A stretch of 64,000 nt of DNA from Ignavibacteria bacterium (GCA_014654705.1 JACVZY010000059.1:186001-250000); one strand, 5' to 3'; counted from the first letter of the stretch, positions 15,865-25,440 are shown. Program-made: numbers and translations. Notes: generated by a model from the sequence alone, not told the origin.

Positions 15865-17325
15865 ATGAAACTCCTATGCAGCGTTGTGCGCACCAGTCTA
15901 GCGTGCGCACGTCTATGGTGTCTTGTGCCGTTGGTATGGATGGTGGTAGTCGTGGCAGCACTTCCCGCCCGCGCACAGACGACGACCTACACTGTGCCGG
16001 AAGCAGCAGAGGCAAACAAACTCTACACAAGCACCAACGGTGCAAACTGGCGAGATAAACAAGGTTGGCCCTTGCAAATGAGCTACACAACAACGGCAAG
16101 CATCGAACCAGCAGCAGCAGGGGTGATTTTTTTCGGTTCGCGGATTCAACTACTGATAAAAGAACTAGACTTGTCTCGCAATAACCTGAACGGGACTATC
16201 TCTAATTTCAATCTGCCAAATTTGCAACGGCTGGATTTGTCTTACAATGAACTGAGCGGTGCAATTCCCAGCTTCGATTTACCAAACCTGAAAGTGCTAT
16301 CCTTGGGTGACAATCTCCTAGGCGGAACCATCCCTAATTTTAATCTGCCAAACCTGCAATATCTGAGTTTGTCTAGTAATTTCCTGAGTGGTGTTATTCC
16401 CAATTTCAATCTACCAAACCTACAATATCTGAGCTTGACTAACAATTCCCTGAGAGGTACTATCCCCAATTTCAATCTGCCAAACCTGCAAAGACTATCC
16501 ATGGGCTACAATAATCTGGGCGGAGCTTTGCCTAATTTTAGTCTGCCAAACCTGCAATATCTGAGCTTGTCTAGTAATTCCCTGAGTGGAATTATCCCTA
16601 ATTTCAATCTACCAAACCTGGAATGGCTGGATCTGTACAACGATCAATTATCCGGTTGCGATGTGGACTGGGCGAAAGTTCCAAAACTTGCTTATCTCTT
16701 TTTAGCAAGAAATAAACTTGTTTTCCGCGACCTTGAGCCTGCCGCAAAAGCAATGCAAGGAAGAGCGGGAGCTGTCTTCTCCTACAATCCCCAAGACAGC
16801 GTGGCAACCCTCAAAAGCGGCGACACTGTGCGTGTGGATGTGGGCGGAGAACAGACGCGATATCAATGGTTCAGAAATGGCGAGGCAATCATCAATGCAA
16901 CGCAAGCATCATACACAACGACCGACACAGCGCTCTACTCTTGCCGTTCAACGAACACACTTTTGCCTAGCCTGACCCTTTACAGTCGCCCTGTCAGAGG
17001 CGGTGCAGTCATTACTTCAGTGACGGAAATAAAACATTCTCAGGACAACCAACAGACGAAAGAAATCATAACAGCCCTGAACATTCGCCCGAATCCGTTC
17101 TGGGAGTACAGCAGCATCAGTTATAGCCTGACAAGCAGACTCCCGGTGAGTATTGCGGTATATTCGCTCTTGGGGCAAAAACTCTTGACGGTATTCGATG
17201 GCGAACAAAACGCCGGAACGCACGTGCAGGATTTAGCGATGAGTGCATTCAGTATCGGCGTGTATATTGTGCGAGTGCAAGCCGGAGATGGCGTACAGAG
17301 TGCGTTTGTGCATTATGTGCGATAA
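15865..17325 (+). CDS. Secreted leucine-rich repeat protein with T9SS tail
   Basis: About 486 residues from the ATG at 15865 (MKLLCSVV...), which begins a signal segment ending near PARAQ; the frame also has ATGs at 15784, 15823 and 15853. After a short domain (TYTVPEAAEANKLYTSTNGA) come eight leucine-rich repeats (DNA about 16162-16683) with a 22-residue period: LPNLQYLSLSSNFLSGVIPN is typical. The G-x-IP ending resembles plant-type LRRs. Then comes a possible Ig-like segment (TRYQWFRNGEAIINATQASY) and a T9SS sorting domain (LNIRPNPFWEYSSISYSL to VHYVR). LRRs usually bind proteins; here a surface adhesion or recognition role is a reasonable inference. Confidence 0.85.
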   Translation: MKLLCSVVRTSLACARLWCLVPLVWMVVVVAALPARAQTTTYTVPEAAEANKLYTSTNGANWRDKQGWPLQMSYTTTASIEPAAAGVIFFGSRIQLLIKELDLSRNNLNGTISNFNLPNLQRLDLSYNELSGAIPSFDLPNLKVLSLGDNLLGGTIPNFNLPNLQYLSLSSNFLSGVIPNFNLPNLQYLSLTNNSLRGTIPNFNLPNLQRLSMGYNNLGGALPNFSLPNLQYLSLSSNSLSGIIPNFNLPNLEWLDLYNDQLSGCDVDWAKVPKLAYLFLARNKLVFRDLEPAAKAMQGRAGAVFSYNPQDSVATLKSGDTVRVDVGGEQTRYQWFRNGEAIINATQASYTTTDTALYSCRSTNTLLPSLTLYSRPVRGGAVITSVTEIKHSQDNQQTKEIITALNIRPNPFWEYSSISYSLTSRLPVSIAVYSLLGQKLLTVFDGEQNAGTHVQDLAMSAFSIGVYIVRVQAGDGVQSAFVHYVR

Positions 17326-17368
17326 ATCAGTCTTTCAGACCATTTATCTTGAACGCATCAAAATTATG

Positions 17369-17402
17369 GGCGTGTGCACCCGCAAGAACACACGCCTTTT
17401 TT
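17369..17402 (+). terminator. Rho-independent terminator after LRR gene
   Basis: A perfect 8-bp stem GGCGTGTG (17369-17376) / CACACGCC (17389-17396) is followed by six T's. It also argues that the next gene starts at 17487 rather than at the upstream ATG at 17349, which would place the terminator inside the coding region. Confidence 0.85.
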
Positions 17403-17486
17403 GTATCTTTGGTTGTAGTTTTGCGTACCATCGAAACTCTCTTCTTTCGTAGTTCATCGTTTTTTTCACTCTATTGTTGTTTGATT

Positions 17487-20400
17487 ATGCTTCTTTGGAC
17501 ACGTTCTCGCGCAAGGTCATCGGCACTTCTGCTGCTGATGGTGCTTTTCGGCGGTTTGATAGCAAGTATTGCTTCGCCGCCCATGTCTGCTCAAACACCG
17601 CTCTGGATGCGCTATCCAGCCATTTCGCCCGATGGCAAAACGATTGCCTTTTCGTACAAAGGCGATTTGTATGCTGTTCCCGCAAGCGGCGGTGCAGCCC
17701 GCCAGCTCACCCAGCACGAGGCATACGACGCAATGCCCGTCTGGTCGCCGGACAGTAAGACGATTGCTTTTGCCTCCGACCGTCATGGAAATTTTGATGT
17801 GTTTCTTCTCCCCGCAGAAGGTGGCGTTGCCAAGCGGCTCACGGTCTTTTCGCGCAGTGAAACACCGACAGGCTTCACACCTGATGGCAAGAACGTCGTG
17901 TACGTGGCAAACCGTCAAGACAAGCCGACCAATTCCCAGTTCCCGAGCGGTGTGCTAACGGAACTGTACAGCGTTTCAGTGAATGGCGGACAGCCGAAGC
18001 AAATCCTGACCACGCCCGCGCAAGATGCACATTGGGACAAATCCGGCACACGGCTTTTGTACCACGACCGCAAGGGCTACGAAGACGAACTTCGTAAGCA
18101 CCAAACCTCGTCTGTAGCGCGTGATGTCTGGATGTACGACGCGAAAGCCGGAACGCACACGAAACTCACCAGTTCGGTTGCTGAAGACCGCAGTCCCGTG
18201 TGGTCGCCGGATGAAACCGAAGTGTATTATCTGTCCGAACAAAGCGGCTCCTTCAATGTCTGGAAATTCCCAGTAGCCAATCCCGCCCAAACGACGCAAG
18301 TGACCACACACAGCAAACACCCTGTTCGTGCACTTTCCATTGCTGCCGACGGAACGCTTTGCTATGCCTTTGATGGCGAAATCTACGTAAAATCTCCCGC
18401 AGAGAAAGAATCACGCAAAGTAGCGGTGAGTGTGGTCGGCGATGCCAAAGAAAACGACGTGAAATATCAGCAACTTACCACCGGAGCCAGTGAATTTGCG
18501 GTCTCGCCGAATGGCAAAGAAATTGCGGTTGTTTTGCGCGGTGAGATTTTTGTCTCGTCCGTTGATTACGGCATTACGAAGCGCATCACCAACACTCCCG
18601 AACAAGAGCGCAGCGTGAGCTTTAGCCCCGACGGGCGCACGTTGCTCTATGCCGCAGAACGTGGCTCGTCGTGGAACGTCTATCAGACAACCATTGTGAA
18701 AAGTAAGGATGACGAACCATATTTTTACAAATCAACCCTTCTCAAAGAAGAACCGCTTGTAGCAACGCCCGCAGAGGAATTTCAGCCCAAATACTCTCCC
18801 GACGGCAAAGAAGTTGCGTACTTAGAAGAGCGGACTGTTCTGAAGGTGATTAACCTGCAAAGCAAGCAAACACGGCAAATTCTTGACAGTACAAAAAATT
18901 ATTCCTATGCAGACGGCGACCAGTATTTTGCATGGTCTCCTGACAGCAAGTATTTTCTCGTGCAGTTCTTGGACAAAGGGCGCTGGCGCGGTGAAGTCGG
19001 CTTGATAGACGCTCAGGGCAAAGGTCCTGTGAAAAATCTCACCCAAAGCGGCTACGACGACGGCGGCGCAGAATGGATTATGGACGGCAAAGCAATGCTT
19101 TGGCAAACAGACCGTTACGGCTTCAAAGGGCATGGCTCATGGGCTGCCGAGTCGGACGTGTATGCAATGTTCTTCACCCAAGATGCTTTCGACCGTTTCC
19201 GCCTGACGAAGGAAGAATACGAAGCCACAAAAGCAAAAGACGGCAAAAAAGATGATAAAAAAGATGAGAAGAAAGACGATAAATCTGGTGATAAAAAAGA
19301 CGAGAAAAAGGAAGATAAGCCCACAGTAAAGCCTGTCGTGATTGAACCGGACGGTTTGGAAGACCGCACTGCACGTCTGACGGTACATTCCTCGCGCCTC
19401 GCCGATGCTGTCATGTCGCCCGACGGTGAGCGTCTGTACTACCTCGCCCGCTTCGAGCAGGGATTCGACCTCTGGGCAACACGCCCGCGCGACAAGGAAA
19501 CGAAGCTCCTTGCCAAGCTGAATGCGCAGCAAGGCGCTGTGAAGCTCGTTCAGTCGAATGACGGCAAAAGCCTGTTTGTGCTTGCTAACGGCATGATAAT
19601 GAAAGTAGATACCGGAAGTGGCGCAACAAAGCCCGTCGCCTTCCGCGCAGAAATGAACCTGAACGCTAATGCTGAACGTGCGTACTTCTTTGACCACGCG
19701 TGGCGGCAAACGCTCAAAAAATTCTACGACCCGCAAATGCACAAAGTGGATTGGGCATTCTATCGCAAAGAATACGCGAAATTCCTTCCCCACGTGGCGA
19801 ACGGCTACGATTTTGCTGACCTTCTGGGTGAAATGCTAGGTGAACTGAATGCCTCGCACACAGGAGGACGCTACCGCCCGAGACCCAATCCCGAACGTGA
19901 CGACGAGACGGCTTCGCTTGGCGCACTCTATGACGACACTTTCGCGGGCGATGGTATCAAAATTGCTGAAGTGCTGGAAAAATCGCCGCTTGCAAAAGCA
20001 TCGTCGGATGTGAAGCCGGGCGTTATTATCGAAAAAATTGATGGTGAAACAATCACACCCGCACAAGATTTCGCCGCGCTTCTGAACCGCAAGGTTGATA
20101 AGCCAACCGTTCTGGCACTTTTTGACCCCGCCAGCAAAAAGCGTTGGGAAGAAACAGTGAAGCCGACTTCGCTCCAAATGGAAAATGCGATGCTGTATGA
20201 CCGTTGGGTGAAATCGCGCCGCGAACTTGTTGACAAACTCTCGAAAGGTCGTGTTGGCTATGTTCACGTGCAAGGTATGAACGACCCAAGTTACCGCGTG
20301 GCATATTCCGACCTCTTCGGGCGGCACAACGATAAAGACGCAATCATCATTGATACCCGTTTCAATGGCGGTGGTAATTTGACCGAAATTTTGACCACAA

Positions 20401-20804
20401 CCCTCAGCGGCAAGCGCTTTACCAAGCAAGCGCCGCGCGGCATGGTGATCGGTACAGAGCCGGAAGAACGCTGGGATAAAAAATCCGCTATCGTCATGGG
20501 CGAAGGAAATTATTCCGATGCGCATTGCTTCCCTTGTGCATACAAAGCCCTCGGCATTGGCGAGACGATTGGTATGCCTGTGGCGGGCACGTGTACTGCC
20601 GTGTGGTGGGAAACGCTTATGGACGGCGTGACGATATTCGGTATTCCCGAAGTCGGTATTATCAGTACGCTCGACCCAACGCGGTACTTGGAAAACCGCC
20701 AATTAGAGCCTGACCACTTGATAATGAATGACCCCGTTAGCTCCGCCAAAGGGCAAGATTTGCAAATCGAAAAAGCAGTGGAAGTGCTGTTGAAACAAAA
20801 ATAA
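17487..20804 (+). CDS. Tricorn-like S41 serine protease
   Basis: About 1105 residues. A signal segment (SSALLLLMVLFGGLIASIAS) is followed by repeated WD40/TolB-like beta-propeller blades (AISPDGKTIAFSYKGDLY, PVWSPDSKTIAFASDRHGNF and more), a highly charged linker (about residues 590-615, nearly all Lys and Asp/Glu), a second propeller, a core domain, a PDZ domain (KPGVIIEKIDGETITPAQDF) and an S41 catalytic region with the nucleophile Ser in EGNYSDAHCFPCA. This order is that of bacterial tricorn-type proteases, which cut peptides. The signal predicts the periplasm or outside, unlike the cytosolic archaeal form. Confidence 0.9.
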   Translation: MLLWTRSRARSSALLLLMVLFGGLIASIASPPMSAQTPLWMRYPAISPDGKTIAFSYKGDLYAVPASGGAARQLTQHEAYDAMPVWSPDSKTIAFASDRHGNFDVFLLPAEGGVAKRLTVFSRSETPTGFTPDGKNVVYVANRQDKPTNSQFPSGVLTELYSVSVNGGQPKQILTTPAQDAHWDKSGTRLLYHDRKGYEDELRKHQTSSVARDVWMYDAKAGTHTKLTSSVAEDRSPVWSPDETEVYYLSEQSGSFNVWKFPVANPAQTTQVTTHSKHPVRALSIAADGTLCYAFDGEIYVKSPAEKESRKVAVSVVGDAKENDVKYQQLTTGASEFAVSPNGKEIAVVLRGEIFVSSVDYGITKRITNTPEQERSVSFSPDGRTLLYAAERGSSWNVYQTTIVKSKDDEPYFYKSTLLKEEPLVATPAEEFQPKYSPDGKEVAYLEERTVLKVINLQSKQTRQILDSTKNYSYADGDQYFAWSPDSKYFLVQFLDKGRWRGEVGLIDAQGKGPVKNLTQSGYDDGGAEWIMDGKAMLWQTDRYGFKGHGSWAAESDVYAMFFTQDAFDRFRLTKEEYEATKAKDGKKDDKKDEKKDDKSGDKKDEKKEDKPTVKPVVIEPDGLEDRTARLTVHSSRLADAVMSPDGERLYYLARFEQGFDLWATRPRDKETKLLAKLNAQQGAVKLVQSNDGKSLFVLANGMIMKVDTGSGATKPVAFRAEMNLNANAERAYFFDHAWRQTLKKFYDPQMHKVDWAFYRKEYAKFLPHVANGYDFADLLGEMLGELNASHTGGRYRPRPNPERDDETASLGALYDDTFAGDGIKIAEVLEKSPLAKASSDVKPGVIIEKIDGETITPAQDFAALLNRKVDKPTVLALFDPASKKRWEETVKPTSLQMENAMLYDRWVKSRRELVDKLSKGRVGYVHVQGMNDPSYRVAYSDLFGRHNDKDAIIIDTRFNGGGNLTEILTTTLSGKRFTKQAPRGMVIGTEPEERWDKKSAIVMGEGNYSDAHCFPCAYKALGIGETIGMPVAGTCTAVWWETLMDGVTIFGIPEVGIISTLDPTRYLENRQLEPDHLIMNDPVSSAKGQDLQIEKAVEVLLKQK

Positions 20805-20850
20805 CGTGAGGAACGCCAGCAAAATAAGTGAATAAAGTTCTTTGGCTTCA

Positions 20851-20938
20851 GTAGCACGGACATTCTTGTCTGTGAGGCTTGAAGCGGTTTTCAAGGACTA
20901 CACAGGCAGGTGAGCACGGCGCTCAGTCTGTGCCATCA
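20851..20938. repeat. Degenerate relative of the MITE-like element
   Basis: GTAGCACGGACATTCTTGTC and the next four bases (20851-20874) match 22 of 24 bases of the right inner arm of the element at 15628-15742. Further right, CACAG...GAGC acggc GCTC...CTGTG forms a hairpin (about 20900-20933), and CTGTGCCA resembles the left arm. No clear terminal repeats remain, so this looks like a decayed or related intergenic repeat. Confidence 0.5.
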
Positions 20939-21007
20939 AGGAAAATGTGACCACTTATTTTTGACACTTTCCTGAGTTGTCCCTGCGAAGCGGATAGCAA
21001 AAAATGA

Positions 21008-21044
21008 AGCGGTTGGAAGTAAGTTTCTTCCGACCGCTTTTTTT
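21008..21044 (+). terminator. Rho-independent terminator after tricorn-like gene
   Basis: Stem AGCGGTTGGAAG (21008-21019) / CTTCCGACCGCT (21027-21038), with one G-T pair, is followed by a T run. The 396-base gap 20805-21201 contains this, the repeat remnant, and a 13-bp tandem repeat (AACTTTTGTTCT twice, 21147-21171) just before glgP. Confidence 0.85.
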
Positions 21045-21201
21045 GAAGATGGTTGTTTGAATTCGGTTCAGGCAAATTCTTCCCGCGAACTTTTTGTTAT
21101 GATTTTCCTACAAAACGCGTATTTTGACCATCGAAAATAATTGTTGAACTTTTGTTCTAAACTTTTGTTCTGTTCTCACCATTTTACGGGAGCAACTGAC
21201 T

Positions 21202-23688
21202 ATGGCTGCAAAAAAGAAGTCTATATTCTTCACCGATGCACACGACCCCGAATCGTACTCGCTGCAAAATCAATTTGCCGAGAATATGGAATTTCGTCTT
21301 GCTAAAGACAAAACAAATTACACTCTCCGCGATGCCTACACTGCGCTTGCGCTCTCGGTGCGAGACCGCATGATGCGGAAGTGGCTGCGAACACAGCAGC
21401 AATATGCCGACAAAGACGTAAAAAAAGTGTACTACCTCTCGCTGGAATTCCTCATGGGGCGGCTTCTGAGCAATACACTTATCAATCTCAAGTACGAAAA
21501 AGACTTTGCCGATCTGGCGAAAGAAATCGGCTTTACCCAAGAGCAACTCCGCGACAGCGAAAAAGACATGGGCTTAGGCAACGGCGGTTTGGGACGGCTT
21601 GCAGCGTGTTTCTTGGATTCCATGGCGACGCTGGGTTTGCCCGCTTTCGGCTACGGTATTCGCTATGAGTATGGAATTTTCGATCAGGACATGGAAAAAG
21701 GCTATCAAATCGAACACCCCGACAACTGGCTTATCTACGGCTGTCCGTGGGAAATTATGCGCCCTGACCTGACGTATCGCATCAAATTCGGCGGTACTGT
21801 TATGACGGACATAGACATTCACGGTCGTCTGCGCTTCCAGTGGACAAACACCGACGATGTGCTGGCAGTGGCGTATGACATTCCGATACCGGGCTACGGC
21901 AACAACACAGTGAATAACTTGCGGCTCTGGCAAGCAAAATCTACCGAAGATTTCAATTTTGAATACTTCAATAAGGGCGACTATGCTGCCGCCGTGAGCG
22001 ATAAAACTACGTCGGAGACTATTTCCAAAGTACTCTACCCGAATGATAACATTGATCCCGGCAAGGTTTTGCGCTTGAAGCAGCAGTATTTCTTCGTGTC
22101 AGCGACGCTGCAAGATATTATTCGTGCTTACAAGGTCAAGCATAACACCTTCAAAAAATTTCCTGAAAAAGTTGCTATTCAGCTCAACGACACGCATCCT
22201 TCCATTGCTATTCCTGAACTGATGCGTCTTCTCATGGATGACGAGGGCTTAGAATGGGATGCAGCCTGGGATATTACCGTGAAGACCTTTGCGTACACGA
22301 ATCACACGGTTATGGCAGAAGCACTCGAAAAGTGGGATGTTTCCTTGTTGGAGTCGCTACTTCCCCGTCACCTCAATATCATTTACGAAATTAACCATCG
22401 GTATTTGGAAAAAGCGCGTCAGTTCTATCCGAATCCCGCCGATGCGAAGAAAATTGCCGGAATGTCTATCATCGAAGAAGGAGCCACCAAGCGCGTTCGG
22501 ATGGCAAATTTGGCAATAGCCGGAAGTCATTCGGTCAATGGTGTGGCGGCTTTGCACACGCACATTCTCAAGACCGACATTTTTGCGGATTTCTACCGCT
22601 TCGAGCCGGAAAAATTCAATAATAAAACCAACGGCATCACACAACGGCGCTGGCTCAAGGAAGCAAATCCACATTTGTCCGAACTCATCACGGGTAAAAT
22701 AGGGGACGGCTGGATAACGGATTTATACAAACTGAAGGAAATTGAGAAGTATAAGTCCGATGCAAAATTCCATGCTGAATGGAACGCAGCGAAACAACAA
22801 TGTAAGCAGAATCTCATTCAATACATCGAGTCTCGTTATTCGGTCAAAATCAATCCCGATTCGATGTTCGATTCGCAGGTGAAGCGTATGCACGAATACA
22901 AGCGGCAGTTGCTCAATGTGCTGCACGTCATTACGCTCTACAAGCGCATTAAGGACAATCCCAAAGCAGATTTTGTGCCGCGTACTGTTCTTTTTGCGGG
23001 GAAAGCAGCGCCCGGGTATCACTTCGCAAAACTCGTCATCAAGCTCATCAATTCCGTTGCCGATGTGGTCAACAACGACCCCGACGTGGGCGATAAACTG
23101 AAGCTACTCTTTTTGAAAAATTATTCCGTCTCGCTTTCGGAGAAAATTATCCCTGCTTCGGATTTGTCGGAGCAAATCTCAACGGCTGGCTTCGAGGCTT
23201 CCGGCACAGGAAATATGAAGTTCCAGCTGAACGGTGCACTAACTATCGGCACGATGGACGGTGCAAACGTAGAGATACGCGAAGAAGTCGGCGATGATAA
23301 TATCTTCATTTTCGGCTTGGAGACTGATGAAGTCGTTGATCTCAAGAAAAATGGCTACGACCCCTTCCAGTATTATCAGGCAAATTCAGACCTGAAGCAA
23401 GTGCTGGACATGATTCAGTACAATTTCTTCAACCACTCGGAGCCGGGTATTTTCAAGCCAATTTTCGATTCTCTTGTCCATCAAGGCGACAAATACTGCC
23501 TTCTAGCGGATTATGCTTCCTACATTGAAGCACAAGACCGCGTGGCAGCAGAATTTCTGAACCGCAAGTCATGGACGGAAAAGGCTATCGTCAACGTTGC
23601 CAACGTCGGTAAATTCTCCAGCGACCGCACGATTCACGAGTACGCGGAGGAAATCTGGAACGTAAAACCGGTGAATATTGTTGATTGA
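21202..23688 (+). CDS. glgP: Glycogen/starch phosphorylase (GT35)
   Basis: An 828-residue cytoplasmic enzyme that releases glucose-1-phosphate from glycogen or maltodextrins. Conserved stretches include YYLSLEFLMGRLLSNTLINL, MGLGNGGLGRLAACFLDSMA, GYGIRYEYGIF, QLNDTHPSIAIPELMRL, RVKRMHEYKRQ-type segments (here QVKRMHEYKRQLLNVLH), and the pyridoxal phosphate site EASGTGNMKFQLNGALTIGT with Lys673. The length is that of full bacterial and eukaryotic phosphorylases. GGGAG lies about 10 bases upstream of the ATG. It is single, with no other glycogen genes nearby; a strong hairpin follows. Confidence 0.97.
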   Translation: MAAKKKSIFFTDAHDPESYSLQNQFAENMEFRLAKDKTNYTLRDAYTALALSVRDRMMRKWLRTQQQYADKDVKKVYYLSLEFLMGRLLSNTLINLKYEKDFADLAKEIGFTQEQLRDSEKDMGLGNGGLGRLAACFLDSMATLGLPAFGYGIRYEYGIFDQDMEKGYQIEHPDNWLIYGCPWEIMRPDLTYRIKFGGTVMTDIDIHGRLRFQWTNTDDVLAVAYDIPIPGYGNNTVNNLRLWQAKSTEDFNFEYFNKGDYAAAVSDKTTSETISKVLYPNDNIDPGKVLRLKQQYFFVSATLQDIIRAYKVKHNTFKKFPEKVAIQLNDTHPSIAIPELMRLLMDDEGLEWDAAWDITVKTFAYTNHTVMAEALEKWDVSLLESLLPRHLNIIYEINHRYLEKARQFYPNPADAKKIAGMSIIEEGATKRVRMANLAIAGSHSVNGVAALHTHILKTDIFADFYRFEPEKFNNKTNGITQRRWLKEANPHLSELITGKIGDGWITDLYKLKEIEKYKSDAKFHAEWNAAKQQCKQNLIQYIESRYSVKINPDSMFDSQVKRMHEYKRQLLNVLHVITLYKRIKDNPKADFVPRTVLFAGKAAPGYHFAKLVIKLINSVADVVNNDPDVGDKLKLLFLKNYSVSLSEKIIPASDLSEQISTAGFEASGTGNMKFQLNGALTIGTMDGANVEIREEVGDDNIFIFGLETDEVVDLKKNGYDPFQYYQANSDLKQVLDMIQYNFFNHSEPGIFKPIFDSLVHQGDKYCLLADYASYIEAQDRVAAEFLNRKSWTEKAIVNVANVGKFSSDRTIHEYAEEIWNVKPVNIVD

Positions 23689-23745
23689 GTTTGTGCATTG
23701 TCATTATCGTTTTCTTCCAGCATTTCAAGTCATTAGTATTTTCTT

Positions 23746-23785
23746 CGCCCGATGGCAAGCACAATCGTAACGCTGCCATCGGGCG
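23746..23785 (+). terminator. GC-rich hairpin after glgP
   Basis: CGCCCGATGGCAAGC (23746-23760) and GCTGCCATCGGGCG (about 23772-23785) form a strong stem with a 12-base loop. Only a weak T stretch follows, so it may terminate poorly or protect the RNA end. The next gene starts at 23818, after the hairpin. Confidence 0.6.
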
Positions 23786-23817
23786 GATTTGTCAGCATAC
23801 TTTTTGAATACTTTGCC

Positions 23818-25371
23818 ATGCACTATTTTCTCTCTCTTTGCTCCTTTGGCAGGTCGGCGCAGTTATTGTGCCGATGGATGCTTTTCTTCGCAATCACGGC
23901 GTTGGCTCACGATTTGTCCGCACAAACAAATCCGCCCAACGTGGACTGGACAAATGTTCACAATACCACTGCTGCTGCTATCACGGAGTTGTACAACTTG
24001 CGCTTTTCAGAAGCAGAACAAAAGTGTAACGAAATTATCGGCATGGCTCCGGGTGAGCCGCGCGGTCATTTCTACAAAGCAATGGTGTATTTCTATCGCT
24101 ATCGCATTATGCAGAACAAAGCCGATTATCTGCGCTTTCTGCAACTGACGCAAAACACGATTTCGGTGTGTGAAAATATTCTCAAAACAAATACGAATGA
24201 TTCCAAAGCGCTCTTCTACATTGGCGGTGCATATGGCTACCGAGGTATTATTCGCGCTTTTAGCCCGCCGGAGGAGCGCACTAAAAGCCTAATGCAAGCA
24301 ATTTGGGATGGTAAAAAAGGATATGATTATTTGAACGATGCTGTCAAGTCCGACCCCAATAACGCCGATGCACAGATGGGTTTTGGGCTTTTTAATTGCT
24401 TAATCTCATCTGCTCCGGCATTTATCAAGCCTGCTATTCGGCTTGCCGGCTTCAGCACTGACCGCAATTTGGGAATGAAGCAATTAGAAAACGCTGCCGC
24501 TCATGGTGTCTATACACGCCCCGAAGCTGCGTATTGGCTCTCGACGTTCTATGCAGAACAAGAAGAAACATCTCCCAGAGCGCTCTGGCACTTGAAAAAC
24601 CTGATGGCGCAGTTTCCTGCGAATAATTGGTATCGTATCACAACGGCTCAAATCTACCTGAACACGCTCCGCAAGCCTGACGAGGCAATACCGTTTTTGC
24701 AGCCCGTTGCGAATCAAACAACGGATAAAAACGCGCAAGCCCGCGCCATACTCCTCACGGGCGCTGCCTCGCTCTATAAACTCAAATTCTCTGAAGCCGT
24801 TCAATGGCTTCAAAAATGTGTAGCGCTTGGCGCTGACTCCAGTGCAGTGCGCAATGCGCTCTATTTGCAGGGCTTGATAAGTGAAATGGAAGGGAATCGT
24901 GCGCAAGCAACGCAATTCTATCAAAAATCGCTGCCCTACAAAGCTAGCGAAGATCTCCTCAAAAGTCCGCTCACAGCAGAACAAGCGCTGCTGCGGCGTA
25001 TTTCCTTGGGGTTCCGCGGGTCGGAATATGCAGCGGTCATTCGCCTTGCCGACGAACTGCTGAAAAAGCAACAGTTAAACGCCGACATTCGTGGGCGGGC
25101 GCTGCTCCTCAGCGCAAGGAGTTATGCCGAGCAAAGTGACCACACACAAGCCGAACAACGCTTGCTGCAAACTGTTGCCGTTCAGCCCCAAGAAGATAAG
25201 TCCCTTCTGCCCTCGGCATATTATCGGCTTGGTGCGACGCAGGCAAAACTCGGCAAAAAAAACGAGGCGAAACAGAATCTTGAGAAAGCACTTTCCTTCA
25301 AGGATTATGACGAAGAGGATGCGCTCCGTCGCAGCGTCAATCGTGAACTTGCACGGCTGAGTAAGCAGTAG
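23818..25371 (+). CDS. Exported TPR-repeat protein
   Basis: About 517 residues. The ATG at 23818 starts a signal segment (MHYFLSLCSFGRSAQLLCRW, then hydrophobic to LSAQ); the frame is open from 23752 but that start would lie within a hairpin. The remainder is helical with TPR-like repeats: RFSEAEQKCNEIIGMAPGEP, then GYDYLNDAVKSDPNNADAQM, and near the end YYRLGATQAKLGKKNEAKQN. The central part (residues ~100-220) is reminiscent of TTC39/Iml2-type TPR proteins, but I cannot confirm this. No enzymatic motif is visible. It is probably a periplasmic or outer-membrane scaffold protein. Confidence 0.75.
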   Translation: MHYFLSLCSFGRSAQLLCRWMLFFAITALAHDLSAQTNPPNVDWTNVHNTTAAAITELYNLRFSEAEQKCNEIIGMAPGEPRGHFYKAMVYFYRYRIMQNKADYLRFLQLTQNTISVCENILKTNTNDSKALFYIGGAYGYRGIIRAFSPPEERTKSLMQAIWDGKKGYDYLNDAVKSDPNNADAQMGFGLFNCLISSAPAFIKPAIRLAGFSTDRNLGMKQLENAAAHGVYTRPEAAYWLSTFYAEQEETSPRALWHLKNLMAQFPANNWYRITTAQIYLNTLRKPDEAIPFLQPVANQTTDKNAQARAILLTGAASLYKLKFSEAVQWLQKCVALGADSSAVRNALYLQGLISEMEGNRAQATQFYQKSLPYKASEDLLKSPLTAEQALLRRISLGFRGSEYAAVIRLADELLKKQQLNADIRGRALLLSARSYAEQSDHTQAEQRLLQTVAVQPQEDKSLLPSAYYRLGATQAKLGKKNEAKQNLEKALSFKDYDEEDALRRSVNRELARLSKQ

Positions 25372-25391
25372 TTGTTGTTCGCATATATTTG

Positions 25392-25424
25392 GCTAGCCGC
25401 TATAGCTAGCCGATAGTGGCTAGC
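25392..25424. terminator. Palindromic spacer between convergent genes (three GCTAGC boxes)
   Basis: The string GCTAGC occurs three times in 33 bases, and the outer parts pair (GCTAGCCGCTAT with ATAGTGGCTAGC, one mismatch). It lies between the stops of the convergent TPR and receiver genes and may act as a two-way transcription end, though it lacks T runs. Confidence 0.4.
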
Positions 25425-25440
25425 TGAGTGGTGCGTTCGC

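Noticed and set aside
16162-16683. Regularly spaced repeats that could look like a CRISPR array
   Set aside because: They are in frame within one gene, encode leucine-rich repeats and have no unique spacers.
17349-17486. Upstream ATG extending the tricorn-like protein by 46 residues
   Set aside because: The extension covers a strong terminator and lacks a signal-like N-terminus; the ATG at 17487 gives one.
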